Below, piece after piece: positions 25,007 to 31,801 of a stretch of 34,381 nt of DNA. A model generated the notes under the pieces. That model did no database searches. It was not told the DNA's origin and saw only the letters and a list, made by a program, of their open reading frames with translations. Location of the stretch: positions 1 to 34,381 of the forward strand of contig CAILVI010000330.1 of NCBI GenBank assembly GCA_903837595.1, given 5' to 3'. Source of the stretch: an uncultured Thiodictyon sp. (GTDB lineage Bacteria > Pseudomonadota > Gammaproteobacteria > Chromatiales > Chromatiaceae). Position 1 is the stretch's first letter, and each line of letters opens with the position of its first letter. The translations under genes and the position numbers were made by a program.

Positions 25007-25030
25007 GTGACACCGCTCGAGCGGTGTCAC
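25007..25030. repeat. Perfect 24-bp palindrome in a copy-specific insertion
   Basis: GTGACACCGCTC and its exact complement meet at CTCGAG. It lies within the ~90-bp insertion that copy 2 lacks, downstream of a GTCATTCCGG REP arm. Confidence 0.8.
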
Positions 25031-25074
25031 GAGAGGCCGCGTGGTTTGCGCCCGCAACCGCACCGGAGAGAACC

Positions 25075-25272
25075 ATGGCAGCACAAGCAGTCGTCCGTAA
25101 CTTCCAGGCCGCAATCCTGGCCATTGCTGCTGCGCGGTTGGGCCGGCCCCTGTCGGATAAGGAGCACGCCTTCGTGACCCGGCGGGAAGGACTCATTGCG
25201 CTTGAGTCTATTCATGACGTCGTCTCGACGCTATCCGGCCTTCAATTGGAGCAATACCTGAACTCGGAATGA
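25075..25272 (+). CDS. Small hypothetical protein (65 aa, copy 1)
   Basis: 65 residues from ATG 25075 with GGAGAG upstream: MAAQAVVRNFQAAILAIAAA, RLGRPLSDKEHAFVTRR, EGLIALESIHDVVSTLSG, ending EQYLNSE. Mainly helical, with an Ala-rich helix. Copy 2 (30633-30800) ends ten residues earlier because of a TAG. No family recognised. Confidence 0.5.
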   Translation: MAAQAVVRNFQAAILAIAAARLGRPLSDKEHAFVTRREGLIALESIHDVVSTLSGLQLEQYLNSE

Positions 25273-25352
25273 CGGCTGTTCGCACAGACCTACGCCATTG
25301 CCGGCACAGTATACTTAAATCCGCCCAAGGCAGCCGCGATGAGGTCGCCCCC

Positions 25353-26624
25353 TTATCGGACACGGAGCGGGGAATCGGCGGTCTCCTTCATGCCGATGGT
25401 CGCGGCACCCGCGATCAGGGTCATCGCGGCAATCGCCCAGCCCAGCGCGACCAAGCCGCCATTCGTCGACAGGGTCGTGGCGATCATCGGCGCGAAACCG
25501 CCGACGCCGGCCGCGGCCAACCCATAGGGCACGGCAATACCGGCGGCACGCACGGCCTGCGGGAGCATCTCGGGAAAGGCCGCGAACGCCCCGGCCGCCC
25601 AGATGCACATCAGCGCGACGGCGAAGAGTTGGGCGATGAGTTGATGGGCGACGCTGCCATCGAGCGAGGCCATCACTGGAATAGCAAACAGACCGGCGAT
25701 GGCAAACAGGCGAATCGTCCAGCGCCGCCCGATCCGGTCGGACAACAGGCCGAGGAAAGGCGAGGCCACCAGCATCGCGGCCGATCCGATGGTATTGACG
25801 TGCGCTGCCTGCTCCGGGGTGATGGCGGTGAAGGTCGGTCCGAGCGAGGGGAGCAGCGAGCTGAACCCATATAATACGAAGGCCCCGGCGCTAGCGATGG
25901 TCAGGATCCGCACCATGGCAATACGATGGTCGCGCCACAATTCGCGAAAGGGTTGTCGGCGACGCCGTTCCTCTGCGGGCACCTGGTCGGTCTCGGGCAA
26001 GGTGCGTCGCAGCGCGAGGCCGCTGAGCGCGACCAGACCGCCGACGCCGAACACGATGCGCCAGCCAAACGACTCCATCTGCGCCGTGTCGAGGAATACA
26101 TGCAGGATGCTGATCAGCCCGGCCACGGCGAGCGTGCCCAGCGCGACGCTGCTCTGGTAGGTGGCAGCGAACAGGCCGCGCCGACCGTCCGGGGCGCTCT
26201 CGGCGAGATAGGTTGCACTGCCGCCAAGTTCTGGCCCGAGCGCGAAACCTTGCATCAGGCGCAGGACCACGAGCAGCAGCGGCGCGAGCAGACCGACGCT
26301 GGCGTAGACCGGCAGCAACGCGATGCCGAAGGAGGCCGCGACCATCAGCGTCACGGACACGACCAGCCCGGGGCGACGGCCATGCCGGTCGATGAAGCGG
26401 CCCAGCACGATCGCACCCACTGGCCGCGCCAGGGACCCGACGGCGAAGACCGCGAACGACGACAGCAGCACGGACGCTGGATCCTCATGGGGAAAAAACA
26501 ACTTCCCGAAGTAAGGCACCAGCAGCGAGTAGGCCATCCAGTCGTAGAATTCGATGGCGTTTCCGATATTGACGCCCAGCAGCACACGCACGAATCCAAC
26601 GGTACGGTCAGATGAAGGAAGCAC
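25353..26624 (-). CDS. MFS transporter, MHS (metabolite:H+ symporter)-like
   Basis: 423 residues; GTG at 26624 chosen for GAGG 6-7 bases upstream (the frame extends to a GTG at 26672 without one). Twelve hydrophobic segments. Family signatures: NIGNAIEFYDWMAYSLL (the FDWY-like first helix of MHS symporters), GSLARPVGAIVLGRFIDRHGRRP between helices 2 and 3, RLMQGFALGPELGGSATYLAE, and LLSDRIGRRWTIRLF in the second half. Relatives transport citrate, alpha-ketoglutarate, proline or betaine with protons; substrate cannot be told. Opposite strand from both flanking genes. Confidence 0.85.
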   Translation of the reverse strand: MLPSSDRTVGFVRVLLGVNIGNAIEFYDWMAYSLLVPYFGKLFFPHEDPASVLLSSFAVFAVGSLARPVGAIVLGRFIDRHGRRPGLVVSVTLMVAASFGIALLPVYASVGLLAPLLLVVLRLMQGFALGPELGGSATYLAESAPDGRRGLFAATYQSSVALGTLAVAGLISILHVFLDTAQMESFGWRIVFGVGGLVALSGLALRRTLPETDQVPAEERRRRQPFRELWRDHRIAMVRILTIASAGAFVLYGFSSLLPSLGPTFTAITPEQAAHVNTIGSAAMLVASPFLGLLSDRIGRRWTIRLFAIAGLFAIPVMASLDGSVAHQLIAQLFAVALMCIWAAGAFAAFPEMLPQAVRAAGIAVPYGLAAAGVGGFAPMIATTLSTNGGLVALGWAIAAMTLIAGAATIGMKETADSPLRVR

Positions 26625-26894
26625 GAGGAACCTCGGTGGAAAGCGGATACGACGCCAAGCCAATCCAAACACCCGAAACCGGATAGGGTCCCGATCTTAG
26701 TCGCGCCGCGGACCTCGGGCAGGCGGAGTTGCGGCGCACACGCACGCGGGCGCCATCGGACGCCCCTGGGCTGGCAAGGGGCGCGATCGATCACTGCCGC
26801 AGGTACCCGATCGACACGACGGTGGGCATCCGTCACCGGGTGCTGACGCAGCTAGCCGACGAAGGCCAGCGGGGTTGCTCCCAAGGAGGCCGCA
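26625..26894. other. Gap upstream of the MFS gene
   Basis: Holds the transporter promoter and leader. A GC-rich open stretch is present but no product is recognised. Confidence 0.3.
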
Positions 26895-26977
26895 GGGTCA
26901 GGTCTTGCAAGCATGCATTGCCTGACGATGGTCGGTTGCGAGACCTGACCCGTGTCCCAATCACGCATGCGTGATTG
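26895..26977. repeat. R2 repeat copy 2 followed by a 20-bp palindrome
   Basis: 26895-26951 is the fullest R2 copy: GGGTCAGGTCTTGCAA pairs with TTGCGAGACCTGACCC (one mismatch) around CATTGCCTGACGATGG. At 26958-26977 CAATCACGCA and its exact complement form a palindrome. GACCTGACCCCA follows. Confidence 0.8.
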
Positions 26978-26999
26978 CACGACCTGACCCCATCCCTTC

Positions 27000-27600
27000 T
27001 TATGCCCGATAAGACACCCCAAAGGCATGCGGCCGTCGCCGGCCTGCCCGGACGCACCGTGCTCTACGATTTCCCCCGTCCCCACGCCGTTTCAGGGCTC
27101 ATCGGCGCCTCGTGTCCCAACACTGACGGCTTCATCGTTTCACCTCGTCCGGGAGTCTCCGGGGCTTCCCGAGTTCTCCAGCGCCTCTCTTCCTGCATGC
27201 CAGGACTTAAGGACTCCGGCGGACCTCCCCGCCCAAGCCATTGCGGGCGGTTCGTGTTGCCTTCAAGCAAGTTAAGACTGTCGGCATCCGCATTTGGCTT
27301 TTCGAAGCTGCCCCGATCTGAACAAGGGCACTTCAGGGAGCGCGACCGCCCCTGCGGCCTACAGGATTCTCTCTGTACGCTTGCCCCGTGTCTTGTTCGC
27401 AGGTTACCCTGCTTCGTAACGGGGCCAACACTCCATACGGGCGGACGGCTAACCCTTACCCGACGGGGATTTTCACCCCGCATGAGACGCCGAGCTTCGC
27501 TCGGTGCTATAGCTTTCGGCCTAAAGAGCGCGCGCGACCGGCGATGTGCTGCTTTGCGGACTAATGGCTGGCGCCCGCCGCCGTGGCCTGAATAGGCTAC
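27000..27600 (-). ncRNA. Possible group II intron 5' fragment (no reverse transcriptase)
   Basis: No protein is credible on either strand. Read on the minus strand the stretch resembles the structured leader of bacterial group II introns ahead of their maturase gene: GGGGTGAAAATCCCCGTCGG, GGGTTAGCCGTCC, GGGTAACCTGCGAACAAGAC, TTTAACTTGCTTGAAGGCAA-like, GAAATCGTAGAGCACGGTGC. It stops at about 27000 where an R2 repeat begins, and no maturase or domain V is seen. The assignment rests on memory of similar leaders, not on a search. Confidence 0.35.
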
Positions 27601-27756
27601 TTAGGACGCTCATGACTAACCAAGTCGGAGAATCGCAGATGGCTGGCTCGCGCAAACCAGGCACCATTGGGACTTAAGGTGAGCCACAAGACTTGGACGA
27701 CGGAACCATGATTCGGGCGCTGACTCCTCGGCCAGGCCCGGTCGGCGTGGATCATA

Positions 27757-28257
27757 GTGAGTCCTTTTGGCAAGCAGTATTCGGAGATCCTGAAGCCGAC
27801 ATCGAAACTGCCGCAGCCGGGGGCGTTGCTGGCCAAGAAGGGCAGCGTCGCGGCCGTGCTGGAAAGCGTGGGCAAGTCGCGCGCCACCGTCAACCGGTTG
27901 AGTATGGTGTTCCGCGTGACCGGACCGACGCTGCTCGCGCTGGACATCAAGATCACGACCATCGTCGTGATGAAGGCGCCTGCGGAACAGCGCAGCCGCA
28001 TGGCGGCGCGCGAATACACGGGCTTGGGCTTTGGTGTGGCAGGCGGCGCTGGAGGTGCTTGGGCGGGGTGCGTCACCCTGGCGGCCCTGGGGTCGCCGAG
28101 CCTGGCGCTGCCGGTCGTCGGCGAGGTGACCAAGGGAACTCTGTGCGCCGTCGGCGGCATTCTGGGCGCACTTGGCGTCGGCTGGGTGGGGCGCGAGGTG
28201 GGTAAGGCCGCCGGGGAAGCGGCCTACGACTTCGTGACGATGTTCCGATGGGAGTAG
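27757..28257 (+). CDS. Glycine-rich membrane-inserting protein, effector-like
   Basis: 166 residues from GTG 27757; ribosome-binding site weak, and the frame begins 33 bp after a stop at 27721-27723, so it may be the C-terminal remnant of a larger toxin. Residues about 1-80 are soluble (KPTSKLPQPGALLAKKGS). Then come two hydrophobic Gly/Ala-rich segments: GLGFGVAGGAGGAWAGCVTLAAL and GTLCAVGGILGALGVGWVGREVG, like glycine-zipper hairpins of pore-forming effectors. It overlaps the next gene by 10 bp. That gene has the features of an immunity protein, so a toxin-immunity pair is plausible. Confidence 0.5.
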   Translation: MSPFGKQYSEILKPTSKLPQPGALLAKKGSVAAVLESVGKSRATVNRLSMVFRVTGPTLLALDIKITTIVVMKAPAEQRSRMAAREYTGLGFGVAGGAGGAWAGCVTLAALGSPSLALPVVGEVTKGTLCAVGGILGALGVGWVGREVGKAAGEAAYDFVTMFRWE

Positions 28258-28613
28258 TCTCACGCTATTTCGAGCGATTAGCCGCCGTGGTTCGGCCAAG
28301 GCCCGCCGCGCCCCCCGCGGTTTCGGCCGACGCCGAAGGCTTGCGGATCGGCGGCGAACTGGTGGCGTGGAGCGACGTGCGTCGTCTAGATGCCTACAAG
28401 CGCGACATTTTCGTCGGCGATTTATGTCTGGCCATCCTCACCGCGGGCAGTCGGGTGTTCGAGATCAACGAGGCGTCGCCCGGCTGGAAGGATGCAGGGG
28501 ACGGGATCGAGCGGTTCCTGCCGGGTTCGCTGCCCCACGCCGAGTGGACGTTGCGGCTGATTGCCGCCGACCCGGGTGAATCGGTGGCGATTTATCCCGT
28601 GACAATAGCTTAG
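28248..28613 (+). CDS. Immunity-like small protein (121 aa)
   Basis: 121 residues from ATG 28248. Sequence GGELVAWSDVRRLDAYKRDI, GDLCLAILTAGSRVFEINEA, SPGWKDAGDGIERFLPG and EWTLRLIAADPGESVAIYP matches a common layout of small soluble proteins found next to polymorphic or type VI toxins (WxDVxRxxAYKRDxxxxDLxC... IxExxxGW). Beta strands flank the KRD motif. Overlap with the upstream gene indicates coupled translation. Family as an immunity protein is inference from similarity to such neighbours. Confidence 0.55.
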   Translation: MGVVSRYFERLAAVVRPRPAAPPAVSADAEGLRIGGELVAWSDVRRLDAYKRDIFVGDLCLAILTAGSRVFEINEASPGWKDAGDGIERFLPGSLPHAEWTLRLIAADPGESVAIYPVTIA

Positions 28614-29053
28614 TAGGCCGGGCAACGGCTTTATCGCTGCCAGACATTTCACACAACGAAGAGACCGGGGGTCAGGTCTTGGGTCAGACCGCGATTGCCT
28701 GATTCGCGCAGCGTAACGCAACACGTTAAGAGGTAAACATAATGACCCGTGTCTCTGAGATCGAAATCGCTGTAGCGCAGCTCTCCTGCCAAGACCTTTC
28801 CGTTTTTCGCGGGAAAACGGCGGGAAAACGGGGGGAAAACGGGGACAGACAACGATTTCCCAGCTCGCTTTTACCTAAAGTGGCCTATCCGTGAATTCCG
28901 GGGACAGTTTAATTGATTCCAAAGAACCGAGGGGCCAAGTCCTGCAATTTTGCATTGCCTGACTATCGTCGGCTGCAAAACATGACCCTTGCACCCATGT
29001 TGCTAACCCGAAATACGTCCGCCCTCACCCCGACCCAATTCGAATACTAAACG
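28614..29053. repeat. Repeat-dense intergenic region (R2, R1 and GGGAAAACGG repeats)
   Basis: Truncated R2 at 28668-28700. Three tandem GGGAAAACGG units lie at 28818-28847, inside the truncated gene listed separately. R1 starts at 28898 (GGGGACAGTTTAATTGATTC). A full R2 copy lies at 28931-28988. Three families are nested in 320 bp. Confidence 0.7.
28742..28894 (+). pseudogene. Truncated antitoxin-like gene
   Basis: ATG 28742 has AGAGG 8 bases upstream. The first 23 residues (MTRVSEIEIAVAQLSCQDLS, VFR) match the opening of small addiction-module antitoxins (pattern ExxVxxLSxxDLxxFRxW). Just after FRG the frame runs into GGGAAAACGG repeats and ends at 28894 after 50 residues, with no toxin partner. 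I read this as a gene cut by repeat insertion. Confidence 0.45.
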
Positions 29054-29422
29054 ATGGCGTGGGTGCTAATCACCGAAGGAGGCTTGACCGTCCCCTTAGA
29101 CCTGAGTCGGGCCGCCTCAGGCTTCACCATGACGGGATACAGCGAGGCCCATCGCAAGGTCTTCTTGGGGGCCAACGCCTATCCAGGGTCAAATGCAGTG
29201 GAGGCCAACGCGCGGATGTCAGTTCTGGCGTGCCTTGCGCATGAGTATGCCCACGTCGAGCGCCATGAGCTGGGTTACAGTCGGCCCACAGGGCTTCCCG
29301 ATGTGCTGCTTGCCGAAGCAGAAACCAGCATCCACGCATCGCTTCATCGAATCCTTGGCCGACGAGACCGTGAGGACCTCGTCGAGGATGCCAGAGATCG
29401 CCTTATGCGCTGGTTGGCGTGA
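29054..29422 (+). CDS. Small HEXXH metallopeptidase-like protein (122 aa)
   Basis: 122 residues from ATG 29054; no good ribosome-binding site. Zinc motif H63-E64-Y-A-H67 in CLAHEYAHVERHELGY, with downstream acidic residues (LLAEAETSIHASLHR) that could supply the third ligand. The N-terminal half is beta-rich (VLITEGGLTVPLDLSR). Directly upstream an in-frame MLLTRNTSALTPTQFEY ends in TAA at 29048-29050, 3 bp before this ATG; it could be the original N-terminus cut off by a nonsense change. Could be a toxin or regulator-cleaving protease of the ImmA type; unproven. Confidence 0.55.
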   Translation: MAWVLITEGGLTVPLDLSRAASGFTMTGYSEAHRKVFLGANAYPGSNAVEANARMSVLACLAHEYAHVERHELGYSRPTGLPDVLLAEAETSIHASLHRILGRRDREDLVEDARDRLMRWLA

Positions 29423-29459
29423 TCCGCGACATCACCATCATTCTAAAGAGAGAAAGAAT

Positions 29460-29669
29460 ATGAAAGTCGAACCCAGCGGCGTTGTCATGTTCGGGACCTG
29501 CGTCGTGCAAACAAGCGTATGCGTTGCTAAAGAGGCCGCCCCCATCACCGCGGTCTGGACAGTGCCCAATCGAACGCAAATTGGCGTTTGCTCAGCATGT
29601 TTAAACGAGCAACTTCGGGCAGGGAAATGGATGATTGAAGGCGCTCGGCCTGCTGCAGTTGCGCGATAG
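29460..29669 (+). CDS. Small Cys-rich hypothetical protein (69 aa)
   Basis: 69 residues from ATG 29460 with GAGAG upstream, 37 bp after the HEXXH gene, so likely co-transcribed. Four cysteines (C14, C21, C44, C47, the last two as CSAC) fit a zinc-ribbon layout. No family recognised. Confidence 0.5.
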   Translation: MKVEPSGVVMFGTCVVQTSVCVAKEAAPITAVWTVPNRTQIGVCSACLNEQLRAGKWMIEGARPAAVAR

Positions 29670-29811
29670 GCAGGCTAAAGAGGGCCGTAGGTTGGGATGA
29701 GTTTCATTACCCCCGCCCAAGGTCAATGGATTGGCAATTAGCTCGAAGCCGGTACAAGGGGCCATCCGAAAAATGGCCGCCGAGAAAACCGTTAGACCTC
29801 TGGAGTCCGCC

Positions 29812-30267
29812 ATGATCACGATCGGCATGATCCACACTCCGTACAAGACAAAGGAAGAGTGTCCTATCCAACCCGCCTTCGCAAGCCAGGAGCCCTCGCG
29901 TGTTGAGGTATTCCGTGGGTTTTCCGCCGGTCTTCAGGATGTCGAAACGTTTTCGCATATCTACCTTCTCTATCAATTCCACCGTGCCGGCGAAATTCAA
30001 TTCGTCCGCCCAACCTTCTTGGACGACACGCCTCACGGCATTTACGCATCGCGTCATCCGAGTCGTCGTAACAGCATTGGGCTGTCTGTTGTGCGCTTGC
30101 TCCGACGCGAAAAAAATGTTTTGATTGTTGTAGGAGCCGATATGCTGGATCAGACGCCGCTCTTGGACATCAAGCCATACCTGCCCCAATACGACGCCAT
30201 CGCGAACGCCAGCGCCGGTTGGACGGCGCAACTTCAGTGGCGTGGCAAGCCCCGGGGGCGCGAATGA
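29812..30267 (+). CDS. trmO: tRNA (t6A37) N6-methyltransferase, TrmO-type (copy 2)
   Basis: 151 residues, same length as copy 1 (24165-24620), with substitutions spread along the chain, such as MIHTPYKTKEECP, FRGFSAGLQDVETF, HGIYASRHPSRRNSIGLSVV and VVGADMLDQ. Core motifs are intact, so both copies could be active. ATGA overlap with the lipoprotein gene is kept. Confidence 0.85.
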   Translation: MITIGMIHTPYKTKEECPIQPAFASQEPSRVEVFRGFSAGLQDVETFSHIYLLYQFHRAGEIQFVRPTFLDDTPHGIYASRHPSRRNSIGLSVVRLLRREKNVLIVVGADMLDQTPLLDIKPYLPQYDAIANASAGWTAQLQWRGKPRGRE

Positions 30268-30527
30268 AGGCATGGTTAAAGGGGCCAGGGTCGAGCTGTC
30301 TTTCAGGAAACTGGACCATAGGTTGGGGTTCCTTTGTCACCCCAACCTGCGGACTGACTTTGCTCCTCATTTCAGCCTGCACGACCGAGGCTTGGTATGA
30401 AGGCGTAAAAAGCGGTGCGGAAAGCGAGTGTAGAAACCAACCTGGCAGCTCCGCCGAAGAATGTCTGTCGCGTCTCAAAAAAAAGACATATCAGGAATAC
30501 GAAAAGGAGCGTCTCGGCGCCAAGTAA
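30264..30527 (+). CDS. Small lipoprotein with REP-encoded N-terminal segment (copy 2)
   Basis: 87 residues, same length as copy 1. LTLLLISAC lipobox with C39, then TTEAWYEGVKSGAESECR and CLSRLKKKTYQEYEKERLGAK. The R3 half-palindrome (30319-30350) is translated as IGWGSFVTPTCG. Since both copies carry it at the same place, it was inserted before the duplication and its frame has been kept since. Confidence 0.65.
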   Translation: MKAWLKGPGSSCLSGNWTIGWGSFVTPTCGLTLLLISACTTEAWYEGVKSGAESECRNQPGSSAEECLSRLKKKTYQEYEKERLGAK

Positions 30528-30632
30528 CTGATATGCGTCTGCTTCATTGCAATACCTCGACCAAGAACCCGACTCCGCCGGCGCTGCCGGGTAGACTGCA
30601 CCCTTGCGGCCGCAGCCGCACCGGGGAGAACC

Positions 30633-30800
30633 ATGGCAGCAGTCGTCCGTAAGCTCCAGGCCGCAAGCCTGGCCATTGCTGCTGCGCGGTTGGGCCGGCC
30701 CCTATCGGATACGGAACGCGCCTTCGTGACTCGGCGGGAAGAACTCATTGCGCTTGGGTCCATTCATCACTTCGTCTCGACGCTATCCTGCACTCAATAG
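30633..30800 (+). CDS. Small hypothetical protein (55 aa, copy 2, shortened)
   Basis: MAAVVRKLQAASLAIAAARL, GRPLSDTERAFVTRREELIAL. A TTG-to-TAG change relative to copy 1 ends it at 30800, ten residues early. It also lacks two N-terminal residues (MAAV against MAAQAVV). Could be functional or decaying. Confidence 0.45.
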   Translation: MAAVVRKLQAASLAIAAARLGRPLSDTERAFVTRREELIALGSIHHFVSTLSCTQ

Positions 30801-30816
30801 GAGCAATACCTGAACT

Positions 30817-31302
30817 ATGACAGACATCGATACCAAACCCCAGGCTGAACCCCGGGCCAATGATAGCGAAGCCTCCGAAGAGGGAAGCCTGGACGACATG
30901 TTGTCGGAATTGCGGATTTTGCTGCAAGGTGCCCAAGTGCTTACTGCTTTCCTGATTGTGCTACCCTTCAACCAAGGCTTCGAAAAAATTCAGGATTTCG
31001 AGAAATGCGTTTATACTGCAACTTTTCTCTGCTCCATTACCAGCCTGGTATTTTTTAGTGCTCCGGCGGCGCATCATCGCCTGGCACGTCCTCTGGTAAA
31101 CCGGGAGTTGTTTAAAACTTTTGCCACCCGCATGATTTTAGTGGGGCTGGTGTTTCTTTCTTTCGCCCTGATCCTGGCTACACAACTTGTAGTTTCGCAT
31201 GTCATCGGATCCGTCGTAAGTATTTTCGTAACAGCATTTGTCGGCCTGCTTATCCTTGTCATCTGGTGGTTGTTTCCCCTGACATATAAAGAGCGATTGT
31301 AA
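30817..31302 (+). CDS. DUF6328 membrane protein
   Basis: 161 residues from ATG 30817. Acidic cytoplasmic N-terminus, then the family pattern DDMLSELRILLQGAQVLTAF, LPFNQGFEKI, and four hydrophobic segments (LTAFLIVLPFNQ, ATFLCSITSLVFFSAPAAHH, MILVGLVFLSFALILATQ, VVSIFVTAFVGLLILVIWW). DUF6328 proteins are four-helix inner-membrane proteins of unknown role, sometimes annotated as antiporter-like. Its ribosome-binding site (TAGGAGC) is the 3' end of the shortened gene before it. Confidence 0.8.
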   Translation: MTDIDTKPQAEPRANDSEASEEGSLDDMLSELRILLQGAQVLTAFLIVLPFNQGFEKIQDFEKCVYTATFLCSITSLVFFSAPAAHHRLARPLVNRELFKTFATRMILVGLVFLSFALILATQLVVSHVIGSVVSIFVTAFVGLLILVIWWLFPLTYKERL

Positions 31303-31456
31303 ACGCAGGGGAAAAGGGTCCAGGCTTAATTGGTTTTCAGCTTTTCAGCAAAAGCGGCAAGGATACCTCAGGGTCAGTACCCATTAACCAATGGGCATCA
31401 TCGTAAAGGGTGCTATCCCCTTTACCCTATAAATCATTCCGATTGGAGAACTAGCA
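31303..31456. other. Short intergenic region
   Basis: AGGGTCAGTACCCATTAACC near 31369 is the only repeat-like text. GGAG at 31446-31449 serves the next gene. Confidence 0.3.
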
Positions 31457-31735
31457 ATGAGAGCAACTTGGAAAGATGCGGTCCTTGCCGAGAGCAGAGA
31501 CACCGTCACCGTTGAACGGAATCAATACTTCGCGGCGGAATCAATCGATCGGCAATATTTTCGAGAAAGTAGCACGCACAGCGTATGCCCCTGGAAAGGA
31601 GAGGCCAGTTACTACGATATTGTAGTGCATGGTGAAACCAACAAGGATGCCGCGTGGTACTACCCAGAGCCAAAAGAGGCAGCCAAAGAGATTAAAGGGC
31701 GAGTAGCATTTTGGAAAGGGGTCAGAGTGGCATAA
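31457..31735 (+). CDS. DUF427 protein
   Basis: 92 residues from ATG 31457, with GGAG 7 bases upstream. The pattern KDAVLAESRDTVTVERNQYF, FRESSTHSVCPWKGEASYYD, and AAWYYPEPKEAAKEIKGRVAF is diagnostic of DUF427, a small beta-barrel family of unknown function with a conserved CPWKG turn. Full length for the family. Confidence 0.9.
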   Translation: MRATWKDAVLAESRDTVTVERNQYFAAESIDRQYFRESSTHSVCPWKGEASYYDIVVHGETNKDAAWYYPEPKEAAKEIKGRVAFWKGVRVA

Positions 31736-31745
31736 GGAACTGCGG

Positions 31746-31801
31746 CGCCAGGTCTTGCAATCATGCGTTACCTGACTATGGTTGGTTGCAAGACCTTACC
31801 C
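31746..31801. repeat. R2 repeat, copy 5
   Basis: GCGCCAGGTCTTGCAATCAT ... GGTTGGTTGCAAGACCTTACC; ends one base before the ATG of the spherulin-like gene. Confidence 0.7.

Larger units (their letters stand above)
24057..25272 (+). repeat. Three-gene duplicated block, copy 1
   Basis: Left edge near ATTAGCCCCGC and the shared GGTCAATGGATT. It contains trmO, a lipoprotein and a small protein. Copy 2 at 29707-30816 has the same gene order and strand with scattered substitutions. This copy has a ~90-bp insertion (about 24958-25050) lacking in copy 2. Confidence 0.8.
29707..30816 (+). repeat. Three-gene duplicated block, copy 2
   Basis: Aligns with 24057-25272, starting at ATTACCCCCGC... GGTCAATGGATT and ending at the ATG of the DUF6328 gene. 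It lacks the ~90-bp REP/palindrome insertion of copy 1. Confidence 0.8.

Noticed and set aside
25353-26672. Longer GTG start for the MFS gene
   Set aside because: The GTG at 26624 has GAGG at good spacing; the upstream one has no site and adds a non-conserved basic segment.
27616-28299. Minus-strand frame opposite the effector/immunity pair
   Set aside because: The plus strand gives two overlapping proteins with coherent membrane segments and an immunity-like pattern; the minus strand gives an Arg/His-rich product.
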